A stretch of 11,881 bases of DNA from an uncultured Lachnospiraceae bacterium (GCA_944384285.1 CALWSX010000141.1:1-11881), one strand, 5' to 3'; shown: positions 1-9,594, counted from the first letter of the stretch. The notes: generated from the sequence alone by a model not told the origin. Numbers and translations are program-made.

Positions 1-157
1 CTGTATTGTAAATGGACCAGGAGAAGCAAAAGATGCTGATATAGGTATTGCCGGAGGCGAAGGAGAAGGTATTGTTTTTAAAAAAGGAAAGATTATTAAA
101 AAAGTGCCTGAAAATTTACTTGTAGATGAACTTGTAAAAGAGATAAAAAATATGTAG
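1..157 (+). CDS. ispG: IspG (GcpE), 4-hydroxy-3-methylbut-2-enyl diphosphate synthase, C-terminal end only
   Basis: This is the 3' end of a gene that begins before the window. The frame starts at base 2 and gives 51 codons before TAG at 155-157. The first visible residues, CIVNGPGEAKDADIG, are the signature of the IspG C-terminal iron-sulfur domain. In the family the Cys is the third ligand of the [4Fe-4S] cluster, and the Glu seven residues later (visible residue 8) is the conserved acidic residue next to it. IspG reductively converts MEcPP to HMBPP in the penultimate step of the MEP isoprenoid pathway, in the cytoplasm. The fragment ends with the usual short basic and hydrophobic tail. polC starts 13 bases after the stop, so the two are probably co-transcribed; this adjacency is common in clostridia. 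The identification is firm despite the truncation. Confidence 0.93.
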   Translation, partial: CIVNGPGEAKDADIGIAGGEGEGIVFKKGKIIKKVPENLLVDELVKEIKNM

Positions 158-170
158 AGAGTGTTTTGTT

Positions 171-3100
171 ATGGAATATAAAAATTTTTCCGAAGTCTTT
201 AAAAATTTGTCATTTTCAGAAGTTATAAGAGAAACTTTTGATAATTCTAAAATTTCAGACTTAAAAATAATTTCAAAAGAAAAAACAGTATCATTTAATA
301 TGTCTATTCCAGGGCTTATAGATGAAAGTCTTATCGATACTTTAAAAACTCAGCTTAAAAATCAGCTTCCAGGTATTATAAATATTGATATAGGCTTTTC
401 TTATGATTTAGAAAATAAAAAAGGGGCTCTTATTGCATATAAAGATACACTATATAATTATATTTCACAGATGAGTCCTGTTTGTAAAAGTCTTATGAAA
501 TCATCGGTATGTATTATTGATGATACTTCTGTTACATATATGTTAAAAAGTGGCACCTCATTTTTAATGAAAGAAAAAAATATAGACAGACTCCTTGAAA
601 AGAAAATATCAGATTGCTTGGGAATATCTGCAAAGGTTGAGTTTTTTGACAAGGAAATGACAAAAGAGGAAAAAGAAAAAATTAAATCTGAATTTTTTAA
701 GAGAGAAGAAGAAATTGCAAAAGAAGTTTCAAAAGAAAGTTATACAGAAACGGTTGTAAATGAAAAACCTGTCAAAGAAAAAACTGAGCCACAAGAAACA
801 GATATTTTATTGGGTAAAAAAATTACTGAAGATAAAGTAAACATTCATGATTTAAGCTCTGAAAATGAAAAAGTTGTAATAGAAGGATTTATTTTTAATA
901 TAGAAACAAGAGAGATAAACGGAAAACGTGGTAAAGTATATCTTGTTACTTTCTATATTACAGACTATACAGATTCAACTTCTGTAAAATTTTTTGCTGA
1001 TAAAGATGTTTTTGATACAAGACTTTCAGAAAATATAAAAAATGGAAAATATGTAAAAATACGTGGAGAATATGCTTTTGACAATTTCCAAAAAGAGATG
1101 ATAATTACGGCAAAAGATATAAATAAAGCCGATCCCCCTAAAGAAAAAATGGATAATTATGAAGGTGAAAAGAGAGTAGAACTTCATCTTCATACCCAAA
1201 TGAGCCAAATGGACGGTATAACTTCTGCAAAAGATTTAATAAAACGTGCGGCAAAATGGGGCCATAAAGCAATAGCCATAACGGACCACGGTGTTGTACA
1301 GGCTTATCCTGAAGCTATGAGTGCAGCGGCAGCAAATAACATAAAAGTTATATACGGTATGGAAGCTTATCTTATAGACGATTTGGGTTCTGTTGTAGAA
1401 AATCCAAGGGGGCAGACTCTTGATGATGAGTTTGTTGTATTCGATATAGAAACCACAGGACTTTCAAGAGAAGTGGACAGAATAACAGAAATAGGAGCTG
1501 TAAAAATACAAAATGGTAAAATCACAGATAAGTATTCTGTATTTGTAAATCCTGAAATGAGTATTCCTGAAAAAATTACAAAACTTACAGGAATAACAGA
1601 TGAAATGGTTAAAAATGCAAAAACAATAGATGTAATTTTACCTGAATTCCTTGATTTTTGTAAAAATGCAATTTTAGTAGCTCATAATGCGCCTTTTGAT
1701 GTAGGTTTTATAAGAGCAAATGCAAAACGTCTTGATTTACAAACCATAGAAAATACAGTTATTGATACTGTAGGACTTTCAAGAAGCTTGCTTACAGAGT
1801 TAAAGAGCCACAGTCTTGATAATGTTTGTGAGGCCCTTGGTGTAACATTAGAAGGCCATCATAGAGCAGTAAATGATGCAAATGCTACAGCTTTGGCATT
1901 TTTAAAACTTATTGATATGCTTGCTGAAAAAGAAGTTTATAGGGTTGATGAAATAAATATAGTTTCAAGTCAGACAGTTAACTATAATAAACTTAAAGCG
2001 TATCATGCTGTTATACTTGCAAAAGATTATACAGGACTTAGAAATTTATATGAACTTGTTTCTTTAAGCCATTTGAAATATTTCTACAGACGTCCTCGTA
2101 TTCCAAAAACAGAGCTTTTAAAAAGAAGAGAGGGACTTATTCTTGGAAGCGCCTGTGAAGCAGGAGAACTTTTTAGGGCTATCTTAGAGGACAAGCCTTT
2201 AAATGTAATTGAAGAAATAGCCAGATTTTATGATTATCTTGAAATTCAGCCTCTTGGAAACAATATGTTTATGATAGATTCTGACAGAGTTTCAAATGTA
2301 AATTCAGTTGAGGATATAAAAAACTTAAATAAAAGAATAATAGAACTTGGGGAAAAACTTAATAAACCAGTTGTAGCTACTTGTGATGTCCATTTTATGG
2401 ACAAAAGAGATGATGTTTACAGAAAAATCATAATGGCTGCCGAGGGTTTCCCTGATGCTGATAATCAAGCTCCTCTTTACTTTAGAACAACAGAAGAAAT
2501 GCTTGAAGAATTTATGTATCTTGGGGAAGAAAAAGCTAAAGAAGTAGTAATAAAAAATACAAATCTTATTTCTGATATGGTGGAAGAGATTTTGCCTATA
2601 CCAAAAGATACATATCCTCCTGAAATTGAAGGTGCAGAGGATACTATAAGACAAATAACAATGGATAAAGTTCATTCGATATATGGAGAAGAGCTTCCGG
2701 AGATTGTTGTAAAACGTCTTGATAAAGAGCTTAACTCTATTATAAAAAATGGATTTTCCGTTATGTATATAATTGCTCAGAAACTTGTTTGGAATTCTAA
2801 CGATAATGGATACCTTGTAGGTTCAAGGGGATCTGTAGGTTCATCTTTTGTTGCTACAATGCTTGGTATAACAGAAGTAAATCCGTTGCCTCCTCATTAT
2901 GTATGTCCAAACTGTAAATACTCAGATTTTGATTCAGAAGTTGTAAAAGAAACATTTATGGCGGGCGGTTCCGGTTGTGACATGCCTGACTGCGTGTGCC
3001 CAAAATGCGGTACATTAATGAACAAAGAAGGGCACGACATACCTTTTGAAACTTTCCTTGGATTTGATGGTGATAAAGAGCCTGATATTGATCTTAACTT

Positions 3101-4505
3101 TTCGGGAGAATATCAGCAGCAAGCTCATGCCTATACGGAAACACTTTTCGGTAAAGGAAATGTATACAAAGCGGGTACAATAGGTACTGTGGCGGAAAAG
3201 ACAGCGTTTGTTTTTGTAAAAAAATATCTTGAAGAAAGAAATATGACTCTTCATAATGCAGAAATTGCACGACTTACAAATGGCTGTACAGGTATAAAAA
3301 GAACAACGGGACAACATCCGGGAGGACTTATGATTGTTCCAAGGTCACATGATATACATGAATTTTGTCCTATTCAAAGACCTGCAAATGATATGAAAAG
3401 TACAATAACAACAACACACTTTGATTATCATTCTATAAGCGGTAGACTTTTAAAACTTGACCTTCTCGGACACGACGATCCTACGGTAATAAGAATGCTT
3501 TATGATTTGACAGGTGTAAATCCTCAAAGTGTAAAGCTTGATGATAAAAAAACTATGTCACTTTTTGACTCTCCAGATGCACTTGGAGTTACAAGAGAAC
3601 AGATAAACTGTCACACAGGCACATTTGGTATACCGGAGTTTGGAACAAAATTTACAAGGCAGATGCTTGAAAAAACAAAACCTAAAACCTTTTCTGACCT
3701 TATACGAATTTCCGGACTTTCTCATGGTACAGACGTTTGGACGGGAAATGCGGAAACATTAATAGAAAAAGGAGTAATAACTCTTAAAGAAAGTATTTCT
3801 ACAAGAGACAGTATAATGAGTTACCTTATTACAAAAGGTGTACCAAATAAAACATCTTTTAAAATTATGGAAAAGGTTCGTAAGGGTAAAGGTCTTACAG
3901 AAGAAGATATTGCCATAATGAAAGAAAACAATGTTCCTGACTGGTATATAGAGTCTTGTCAAAAGATAAAATATATGTTCCCGAAAGCTCATGCTGCGGC
4001 TTATGTTATGATGGCTTTTAGAATAGCATATTTTAAAATCAATTATCCTCTTGCTTATTATGCCTCTTATTTTTCAGTAAGGGCTGTTGATGATTTTGAT
4101 TATGACTCTATGTGTAAAGGCTGTGAGGCTGCAAGACAGGCGGTAAGCAGTATTGCTCAAAAAGGAAATGAGGCAACAACAAAAGATAAAAATAAGCTTA
4201 CAGTACTTGAAATAATAATTGAGTTTTATGAAAGAGGTTTTACATTTCTTCCTATAGATTTGTATAAATCAGATGACAAGAAATTTATAATTGAAGGAAA
4301 TGCTTTAATACCTCCTTTTGCGTCACTTCAGGGGCTTGGGACTACAGCGGCGTCAAGTATTGTTGAAGCAAGAAAAGATGGCGAATTTACAACGATAGAA
4401 GATTTCAAACAAAGAACTTCTTTGGGTAAAACACTTATAGAACTCTTAAAAGAACATAATGTTTTAAAAGGCATACCTGAAACAAATCAGCTCACATTGT
4501 TTTAA
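171..4505 (+). CDS. polC: PolC, Gram-positive-type DNA polymerase III alpha subunit with built-in 3'-5' exonuclease
   Basis: This is the replicative DNA polymerase of low-GC Gram-positives. Its 1444 residues are close to the family's usual ~1440. Domains in order: an N-terminal domain (about 1-165); a Lys/Glu-rich linker (165-230); an OB fold (about 231-325); the first part of a PHP domain, with HLH at 339-341 and ITDHG; an inserted DEDDh exonuclease (about 420-590) with D425, E427, D510, H564 and D569 all present; the rest of PHP; then the polymerase core. The core shows GSRGSVGSS at 884-892, a zinc-binding knuckle with C912, C915, C943 and C946, PDIDLNF with catalytic D972 and D974, and a third aspartate at D1097. 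The protein ends in QLTLF (1440-1444), the usual beta-clamp-binding pentapeptide. The ATG at 171 has a weak GAGAG nine bases upstream, overlapping the ispG stop, so translational coupling is likely. No catalytic residue is missing. Confidence 0.98.
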   Translation: MEYKNFSEVFKNLSFSEVIRETFDNSKISDLKIISKEKTVSFNMSIPGLIDESLIDTLKTQLKNQLPGIINIDIGFSYDLENKKGALIAYKDTLYNYISQMSPVCKSLMKSSVCIIDDTSVTYMLKSGTSFLMKEKNIDRLLEKKISDCLGISAKVEFFDKEMTKEEKEKIKSEFFKREEEIAKEVSKESYTETVVNEKPVKEKTEPQETDILLGKKITEDKVNIHDLSSENEKVVIEGFIFNIETREINGKRGKVYLVTFYITDYTDSTSVKFFADKDVFDTRLSENIKNGKYVKIRGEYAFDNFQKEMIITAKDINKADPPKEKMDNYEGEKRVELHLHTQMSQMDGITSAKDLIKRAAKWGHKAIAITDHGVVQAYPEAMSAAAANNIKVIYGMEAYLIDDLGSVVENPRGQTLDDEFVVFDIETTGLSREVDRITEIGAVKIQNGKITDKYSVFVNPEMSIPEKITKLTGITDEMVKNAKTIDVILPEFLDFCKNAILVAHNAPFDVGFIRANAKRLDLQTIENTVIDTVGLSRSLLTELKSHSLDNVCEALGVTLEGHHRAVNDANATALAFLKLIDMLAEKEVYRVDEINIVSSQTVNYNKLKAYHAVILAKDYTGLRNLYELVSLSHLKYFYRRPRIPKTELLKRREGLILGSACEAGELFRAILEDKPLNVIEEIARFYDYLEIQPLGNNMFMIDSDRVSNVNSVEDIKNLNKRIIELGEKLNKPVVATCDVHFMDKRDDVYRKIIMAAEGFPDADNQAPLYFRTTEEMLEEFMYLGEEKAKEVVIKNTNLISDMVEEILPIPKDTYPPEIEGAEDTIRQITMDKVHSIYGEELPEIVVKRLDKELNSIIKNGFSVMYIIAQKLVWNSNDNGYLVGSRGSVGSSFVATMLGITEVNPLPPHYVCPNCKYSDFDSEVVKETFMAGGSGCDMPDCVCPKCGTLMNKEGHDIPFETFLGFDGDKEPDIDLNFSGEYQQQAHAYTETLFGKGNVYKAGTIGTVAEKTAFVFVKKYLEERNMTLHNAEIARLTNGCTGIKRTTGQHPGGLMIVPRSHDIHEFCPIQRPANDMKSTITTTHFDYHSISGRLLKLDLLGHDDPTVIRMLYDLTGVNPQSVKLDDKKTMSLFDSPDALGVTREQINCHTGTFGIPEFGTKFTRQMLEKTKPKTFSDLIRISGLSHGTDVWTGNAETLIEKGVITLKESISTRDSIMSYLITKGVPNKTSFKIMEKVRKGKGLTEEDIAIMKENNVPDWYIESCQKIKYMFPKAHAAAYVMMAFRIAYFKINYPLAYYASYFSVRAVDDFDYDSMCKGCEAARQAVSSIAQKGNEATTKDKNKLTVLEIIIEFYERGFTFLPIDLYKSDDKKFIIEGNALIPPFASLQGLGTTAASSIVEARKDGEFTTIEDFKQRTSLGKTLIELLKEHNVLKGIPETNQLTLF

Positions 4506-4563
4506 AAAATATAAGCATACAAAAAAGTATATTGTTCATAAAATGTCAAAAAGGAGAAAAATT

Positions 4564-5160
4564 ATGGATAATATACTTTTTGTTATAGTTTTGCTAATAA
4601 ATAAAATTGGTTATTTAGGCATATTCATTGTTACAGCACTTGAATATGCCTGTTTTCCTCTTTCAAGTGAAATTTTATTGCCTTTTATTGGGTTTTCGGT
4701 ATATGAGGGTAATTTGAATTTATTTGTAACTATTTTTGTATGTACCTTAGGAAGCATAACTGGAAGTTTATTTTGCTATTTTTTAGGTCGATTTTTTGGT
4801 AGTTTGATATACGATTTTTTCGATAAAAAAACTAAAAATGCAAAAGAAGTTATTATGAAAAGTGAGGAGTATTTTTTGAAAAAAGGGAAATATTCTGTAT
4901 TTTATGGAAGACTTATTCCTCTTTTTCGTACATATATTTCTTTCCCGGCAGGCTTTTTTAAAATGGATATAAAATATTTTTCTTTTCTAACTGTTTTGGG
5001 AGCTTTTATATGGAATTTCTTACTTGTTTTTCTTGGTTATTTTTTAGGAGAAAATTATGTTTTTGTAAAAGAATGGTTTACAAAGCATGATAATTTAATT
5101 TTAATAATTACAGTTTGTATAATTGTTGTTTTTGTAATAAAAAGAGTAAAACAAAAGTAA
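4564..5160 (+). CDS. DedA-family (VTT-domain) integral membrane protein
   Basis: This 198-residue polytopic membrane protein matches the DedA family in size and motifs. An N-terminal re-entrant-type segment carries E27, FPLSSE (31-36) and LLP. A Gly-rich segment (about 55-80) contains GSITGS and LGR. An amphipathic cytoplasmic stretch (about 84-110) leads to the family signature FYGRLIPLFRTYISFPAG, with R116, P119 and R122. It closes with hydrophobic helices (about 135-160 and 175-192) and a basic tail. Some DedA members recycle undecaprenyl phosphate or flip phosphatidylethanolamine; which lipid this one handles cannot be read from the sequence. The start was set at ATG 4564 because AAGGAG (4551-4556) lies seven bases upstream; the in-frame ATG at 4543 precedes that site and is not favoured. 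It follows polC by 58 bases, with no clear promoter or terminator in the gap. Confidence 0.88.
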   Translation: MDNILFVIVLLINKIGYLGIFIVTALEYACFPLSSEILLPFIGFSVYEGNLNLFVTIFVCTLGSITGSLFCYFLGRFFGSLIYDFFDKKTKNAKEVIMKSEEYFLKKGKYSVFYGRLIPLFRTYISFPAGFFKMDIKYFSFLTVLGAFIWNFLLVFLGYFLGENYVFVKEWFTKHDNLILIITVCIIVVFVIKRVKQK

Positions 5161-5190
5161 GATGTATTAAAAACCTTTTTGGAGAAGAGT

Positions 5191-6084
5191 ATGAAAATAA
5201 TTTCTTTTTATTATAAAGATGACAAGAAAGAACAAAGAGACAGTATTTTTTCAAATATGAAAAAAAGATTTTTTTTAAATTTTAAGCCATTTGAAATTTC
5301 TTATGAAGAACTTTTTGATAAGGAATTCTTAAAAATTAATTTTAACTACGATAAAGAATATGCTAAAAAGAACTATGAAAAAAATATAAATACAATAGAA
5401 AAAATAGTACAAAAATATCCTGAGGAAGTTTTTTTATCAGACGAGTTACAAAATAGACAAGATATAATTGTAAGTAATGGAAGGATATTTTCTTCACTTT
5501 TTATTGGAGACATTATAAAATATGTTTGTGAAGAAAAAGGAATAGATATAGCAAAATGTGACGTGTATTTTATTGATGGTAATGATTTTTATTCTGATAT
5601 TTGTCTTGAAATTTTAAAAGAAGAGCTTAATTTTTTATCATTAATAACTGAAAGAAAAGAAGATATGTTAAAATATTCAGACGAAACTCTTGATTATAAT
5701 GGACTTAATATTAATGTATATGGTTCGGAAGATGAAATTTCATTTAAAGATTGTGATATTATAATAAACTGCGGTAAGGATAATTTTAAAAATGACTATG
5801 CTATAAAAAAAGATGGCATTTATATAGACCTTACAAATGATAAAATAAAACAATATAATATTTTAAGAAAAAGAGATGATATAATTTTTTACAACTCTTT
5901 TTTATTTAAGCTATACGAAAAATCATATAATTATGATATTATAGAAGCATATTATTATTCAAAGTATAACTTTTTTAGAAAATTTGCACTTGAAAAAAGG
6001 TTAAAGGATATAAAAAGAATTAAGAGAATGCTTAAAACAAATACTTGTAAATTAAATAAATGTTTTTATAAAAGCATTATCTAA
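5191..6084 (+). CDS. Unrecognised 297-residue protein, possible degenerate Rossmann-like domain
   Basis: I do not recognise this protein. It is predicted soluble: no signal peptide or membrane helix is visible. The composition is rich in Lys, Ile, Asn, Tyr, Phe and acidic residues. The N-terminal ~100 residues look alpha/beta without a motif I can name. The second half alternates strands and helices as a dinucleotide-binding fold would: strand DVYFID (124-129), helix, strand LSLIT, strand NINVYG, strand DIIINCG (189-195), strand GIYIDL (209-214). The glycine-rich GxGxxG loop expected after the first strand is absent (it reads DGNDFYSD), so cofactor binding is doubtful. The C-terminal ~40 residues are very basic. 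ATG 5191 was chosen because GGAG (5181-5184) sits six bases before it; an in-frame TTG at 5179 overlaps that site. It is 30 bases after the DedA gene and 36 before dnaE, so probably co-transcribed with both. The coding call is firm; the fold is an inference. Confidence 0.82.
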   Translation: MKIISFYYKDDKKEQRDSIFSNMKKRFFLNFKPFEISYEELFDKEFLKINFNYDKEYAKKNYEKNINTIEKIVQKYPEEVFLSDELQNRQDIIVSNGRIFSSLFIGDIIKYVCEEKGIDIAKCDVYFIDGNDFYSDICLEILKEELNFLSLITERKEDMLKYSDETLDYNGLNINVYGSEDEISFKDCDIIINCGKDNFKNDYAIKKDGIYIDLTNDKIKQYNILRKRDDIIFYNSFLFKLYEKSYNYDIIEAYYYSKYNFFRKFALEKRLKDIKRIKRMLKTNTCKLNKCFYKSII

Positions 6085-6105
6085 AAAAATTTACATAAGA
6101 AAAAG

Positions 6106-6113
6106 AAAGGAGG
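6106..6113 (+). promoter_or_regulatory. Strong Shine-Dalgarno site fixing the TTG start of dnaE
   Basis: AAAGGAGG is a near-full complement of the 16S 3' end. It lies seven bases before TTG 6121, and no ATG or GTG start in this frame lies at a suitable distance. This supports a genuine TTG initiation codon rather than a misplaced start. Confidence 0.85.
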
Positions 6114-6120
6114 CATACTT

Positions 6121-9100
6121 TTGGATAAAAAAATAAATTTTACGCATCTTCATGTTCATAGTGAATACAGCCTTCTTGACGCATCGGCAAAAATAAAAGA
6201 GCTTATAAAAAGAACAAAAGAACTTGGAATGGATAGTATTGCGATTACTGACCATGGTTCTATGTACGGCGTTATAGAGTTTTATAAAGAGGCAAAAGCA
6301 AATGGTATAAAACCAATAATTGGCTGTGAGGTATATGTTGCCCCAAAATCAAGATTTGTAAAAGATAATTCAGAGAGTTTTAATTATTATCATTTGATAC
6401 TTCTTGCTGAAAATATGGAGGGGTATCAAAATTTAATAAAAATAGTTTCAACAGGGTTTATTGAAGGTTTTTATTATAAACCAAGAGTTGATACAGAAAT
6501 TTTAAGAAAATACCACAAAGGTATAATTGCATCAAGCGCTTGTCTTGCGGGACCTGTTGCTAAAACTCTTTTACAGGTTAATTATGAAAAAGCAAAGGGA
6601 CAGGCGCTTTTATATGATGAAATATTTGGACGAGGAAATTTTTTTCTCGAACTTCAAGACCATGGTATTTCTGAACAAAAATTTGTAAACAGCCAGCTTA
6701 TAAGAATGCATGAGGAAACAGGAATTCCTTTAATTTGTACGAATGACTCTCATTATATAAATAAAGAAGATAATAAATCTCATGATATACTTTTATGTAT
6801 TCAGACAGCTAAAACTGTAGATGATGAAGACAGAATGAGATATGAAGGAGATCAGTTTTATTTAAAATCTCCGGAAGAAATGTATGAACTTTTTTCTTAT
6901 GCGGACGGAGCTATAGAAAATACTGTTGAAATTGCAAAAAGATGTAATGTTGACTTTGTTTTTCATGATTTAAAACTTCCTAAATTTGATGTCCCAGATA
7001 ATAAAAAAGCATCGGATTATTTAAGAGAGCTTTGCTATGAAGGGCTTAAGAAAAGATATGATAATCCTGACAAAAGTATATATGACAGACTTGAATATGA
7101 ATTATCAACCATTGAAAATATGGGATATGTTGATTACTTTTTAATTGTATGGGATTTTATAAGGTTTGCAAAAGATAACGGAATAATGGTTGGACCGGGA
7201 AGAGGTTCTGCGGCAGGAAGTCTTGTAAGTTATTGCCTTTCTATTACAACTATTGACCCTTTAAAATATGGTCTTATTTTTGAAAGGTTCTTAAATCCCG
7301 AAAGAGTAAGTATGCCTGATATTGATGTTGACTTTTGTTACGAAAGGCGTCAAGAAGTTATAGATTATGTAATTGAAAAATATGGTGAAGATCATGTGGC
7401 CCAGATTATAACTTTTGGAACACTTGCGGCAAGAGCCGCAATAAAAGATGTTGGACGAGCTTTGGCAATGCCTTATTCTGATGTTGACAGAATTTCAAAA
7501 ATGATACCAACAACTCTTGGTATAACTATAGAAAAAGCGCTTGAAATGAATCCTGATCTTAAAAAAGCTTATGCCGAAGAGGAAGATGTAAGATACCTTG
7601 TTGATATGTCTATAAAACTTGAAGGTCTTCCAAGACATTCATCAACTCATGCAGCAGGGGTAGTTATCTGTCGAGATCCTGTTTCTGAATATGTTCCTTT
7701 ATATGCAAGCGATGGTGTTATTTCTACACAATACACAATGAACTATCTTGAGGAACTTGGTCTTTTAAAAATGGACTTTTTAGGGTTAAGGACTCTTACA
7801 GTTATAAAAGATGCAAAAAATGAGATTAAGAGGATCCATAATGTTGATATAGATTTTGATAAAATAGGTGATGATGACGAAAAAGTATATCAGATGATAT
7901 CGCAAGGTAAAACAGACGGCGTGTTCCAGCTTGAAAGTTCCGGAATGAAAGCCTTTATGAAAGAACTTCAACCAACTTGCCTTGAAGATTTGATTGCGGG
8001 AATTTCTCTTTACAGACCAGGTCCTATGGACTTTATACCTAAATATATAAAAGGTAAAAATTCAAAAGATAAAATCAATTATACAGATAAAGCTCTTGAA
8101 CCTATTTTGAAAAATACTTACGGCTGTATTGTATACCAGGAACAGGTAATGCAGATTGTAAGGGATTTGGCAGGATATTCTTTGGGTAGAAGTGACCTTG
8201 TAAGAAGGGCAATGTCAAAGAAAAAAGCAGATGTTATGGAAAAAGAACGTCATAACTTTATATATGGAATTGAAGGAGAGGTTCCTGGCTGTGTTAATAA
8301 TGGTATACCTGTAGAATCTGCAAAAAAAATATATGATGAGATGAGCGATTTTGCAAAATACGCATTTAATAAGAGTCATGCGGCTTGTTATGCAGTTGTT
8401 GGATATCAAACAGCTTGGCTTAAAGCTCATTATAAAACAGAGTTTATGGCAGCTTTAATGACAAGTGTAATGGATTTTACCGAAAAAGTTTCCGGATATA
8501 TAAACGAATGTATAAAAATGAATATTGACCTTTTACCTCCTGACATTAATGAGGGATATTCACATTTTTCTGTTTCTAATGGCAAAATAAGATTTGCTCT
8601 TTCAGCACTTAAAAATGTAGGAAGAAATACTATAGATGCAATAGTTACAGAAAGAGAAAAAAATGGGAAATATAAAAGCTTAACAGACTTTTTTACAAGG
8701 CTTGAAAACAAGGACTTAAATAAACGTTGTATTGAAAGTCTTATAAAAAGCGGTGCATTTGATTCATTAGGTGGAAGCAGACATGCATATATGCTTGTTT
8801 ATAAATCAATATTGGACGGTATAGGAAACAGTCGTAAAAATAATATATCAGGACAGCTTAATCTTTTTGATATGGGAGATTCTGAAGACAATTTTGATGA
8901 CAATTTACCTAATGTTTTGGAATATGATAAAAAAGATATTTTAAAAATGGAAAAAGAGGTATTGGGAATCTATTTAAGTGGACACCCTTTATCAGAATAT
9001 AAAGATATCTTAAAATCTATTACTAATTGTGTATCAACCGATTTTTATGTTGATGATGAAGAAGAAAAAAATAATGCAAATAGTCTTGATGGAAACGAAG

Positions 9101-9582
9101 TAAAAATAGGTGGTATAGTAGCAAAGAAATCTGTAAAATATACCAGAACTAATGAACAAATGGCTTTTATAACACTTGAAGACGTGTATGGAAGCATAGA
9201 AGTTGTTGTTTTTCCAAAAGTTTTTGCAAGATATTCCAATTTATTAAATGAAGATTCGGTTATACTTGTAAAAGGACGAGCGCAGTTTTCAGCTGACGAA
9301 GACGGAAAAATTATATGTGAAGAAGTTTGTTCAATAAATAATTTAGAAAGTCTTAAAATAAAAAATATAGGTGTAATACTTAAAAATGATGACGAGATGG
9401 AACCTTTAATAGAAATATTAAAAAAACATAATGGAAATATACCCGTATTTATAAAAGTAACAAAAGACGGAAAAATACAAAAAGCCCCTTCAAAATATTG
9501 GGTTAATGGTTCAGACGAACTTATTTTAAATCTCAATGATAAATTTGGTAAAGACAATGTATCGATTAACAAAAGAGAATAG
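6121..9582 (+). CDS. dnaE: DnaE, DNA polymerase III alpha subunit (second C-family polymerase)
   Basis: This 1153-residue C-family polymerase is of the DnaE type, without an exonuclease insertion. In PolC-bearing Firmicutes, DnaE extends RNA primers before PolC takes over. The N-terminal PHP domain opens with HLHVHSEYS (from residue 9) and ITDHG. The polymerase core shows GPGRGSAAGS (358-367), PDIDVDF with catalytic D400 and D402, and MDFLG with the third aspartate D552. GVFQLESSGM, the RPGPMDFIP loop and SHAACYA follow. A helix-hairpin-helix region (about 815-880) is followed by QLNLF (912-916), which looks like an internal beta-clamp-binding motif. An OB fold (about 993-1080, IGGIVAKK to VVVFPKVF) precedes a short C-terminal domain. 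The start is TTG 6121, set by a strong ribosome site. The stop is TAG; pfkA begins 12 bases later, suggesting one transcript. No defect is seen. Confidence 0.97.
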   Translation: MDKKINFTHLHVHSEYSLLDASAKIKELIKRTKELGMDSIAITDHGSMYGVIEFYKEAKANGIKPIIGCEVYVAPKSRFVKDNSESFNYYHLILLAENMEGYQNLIKIVSTGFIEGFYYKPRVDTEILRKYHKGIIASSACLAGPVAKTLLQVNYEKAKGQALLYDEIFGRGNFFLELQDHGISEQKFVNSQLIRMHEETGIPLICTNDSHYINKEDNKSHDILLCIQTAKTVDDEDRMRYEGDQFYLKSPEEMYELFSYADGAIENTVEIAKRCNVDFVFHDLKLPKFDVPDNKKASDYLRELCYEGLKKRYDNPDKSIYDRLEYELSTIENMGYVDYFLIVWDFIRFAKDNGIMVGPGRGSAAGSLVSYCLSITTIDPLKYGLIFERFLNPERVSMPDIDVDFCYERRQEVIDYVIEKYGEDHVAQIITFGTLAARAAIKDVGRALAMPYSDVDRISKMIPTTLGITIEKALEMNPDLKKAYAEEEDVRYLVDMSIKLEGLPRHSSTHAAGVVICRDPVSEYVPLYASDGVISTQYTMNYLEELGLLKMDFLGLRTLTVIKDAKNEIKRIHNVDIDFDKIGDDDEKVYQMISQGKTDGVFQLESSGMKAFMKELQPTCLEDLIAGISLYRPGPMDFIPKYIKGKNSKDKINYTDKALEPILKNTYGCIVYQEQVMQIVRDLAGYSLGRSDLVRRAMSKKKADVMEKERHNFIYGIEGEVPGCVNNGIPVESAKKIYDEMSDFAKYAFNKSHAACYAVVGYQTAWLKAHYKTEFMAALMTSVMDFTEKVSGYINECIKMNIDLLPPDINEGYSHFSVSNGKIRFALSALKNVGRNTIDAIVTEREKNGKYKSLTDFFTRLENKDLNKRCIESLIKSGAFDSLGGSRHAYMLVYKSILDGIGNSRKNNISGQLNLFDMGDSEDNFDDNLPNVLEYDKKDILKMEKEVLGIYLSGHPLSEYKDILKSITNCVSTDFYVDDEEEKNNANSLDGNEVKIGGIVAKKSVKYTRTNEQMAFITLEDVYGSIEVVVFPKVFARYSNLLNEDSVILVKGRAQFSADEDGKIICEEVCSINNLESLKIKNIGVILKNDDEMEPLIEILKKHNGNIPVFIKVTKDGKIQKAPSKYWVNGSDELILNLNDKFGKDNVSINKRE

Positions 9583-9594
9583 AGGTCTTATACT

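Noticed and set aside
2325..2675. 116-codon minus-strand frame (and similar ones inside polC, dnaE, greA and lysS)
   Set aside because: Each is antisense to a well-conserved domain, with low-complexity Phe/Ile/Ser/Cys-rich translation and no supporting ribosome site that I could see.
4543..4563. Upstream ATG for the DedA-family gene, adding seven residues
   Set aside because: The AAGGAG ribosome site lies inside this extension and is well spaced for ATG 4564 instead.
9045..9572. 175-codon open frame on the minus strand
   Set aside because: It lies wholly inside dnaE opposite a conserved OB-fold and C-terminal region. Its protein is Ser/Phe/Ile-rich without a recognisable motif, as expected from the complement of AT-rich coding sequence.
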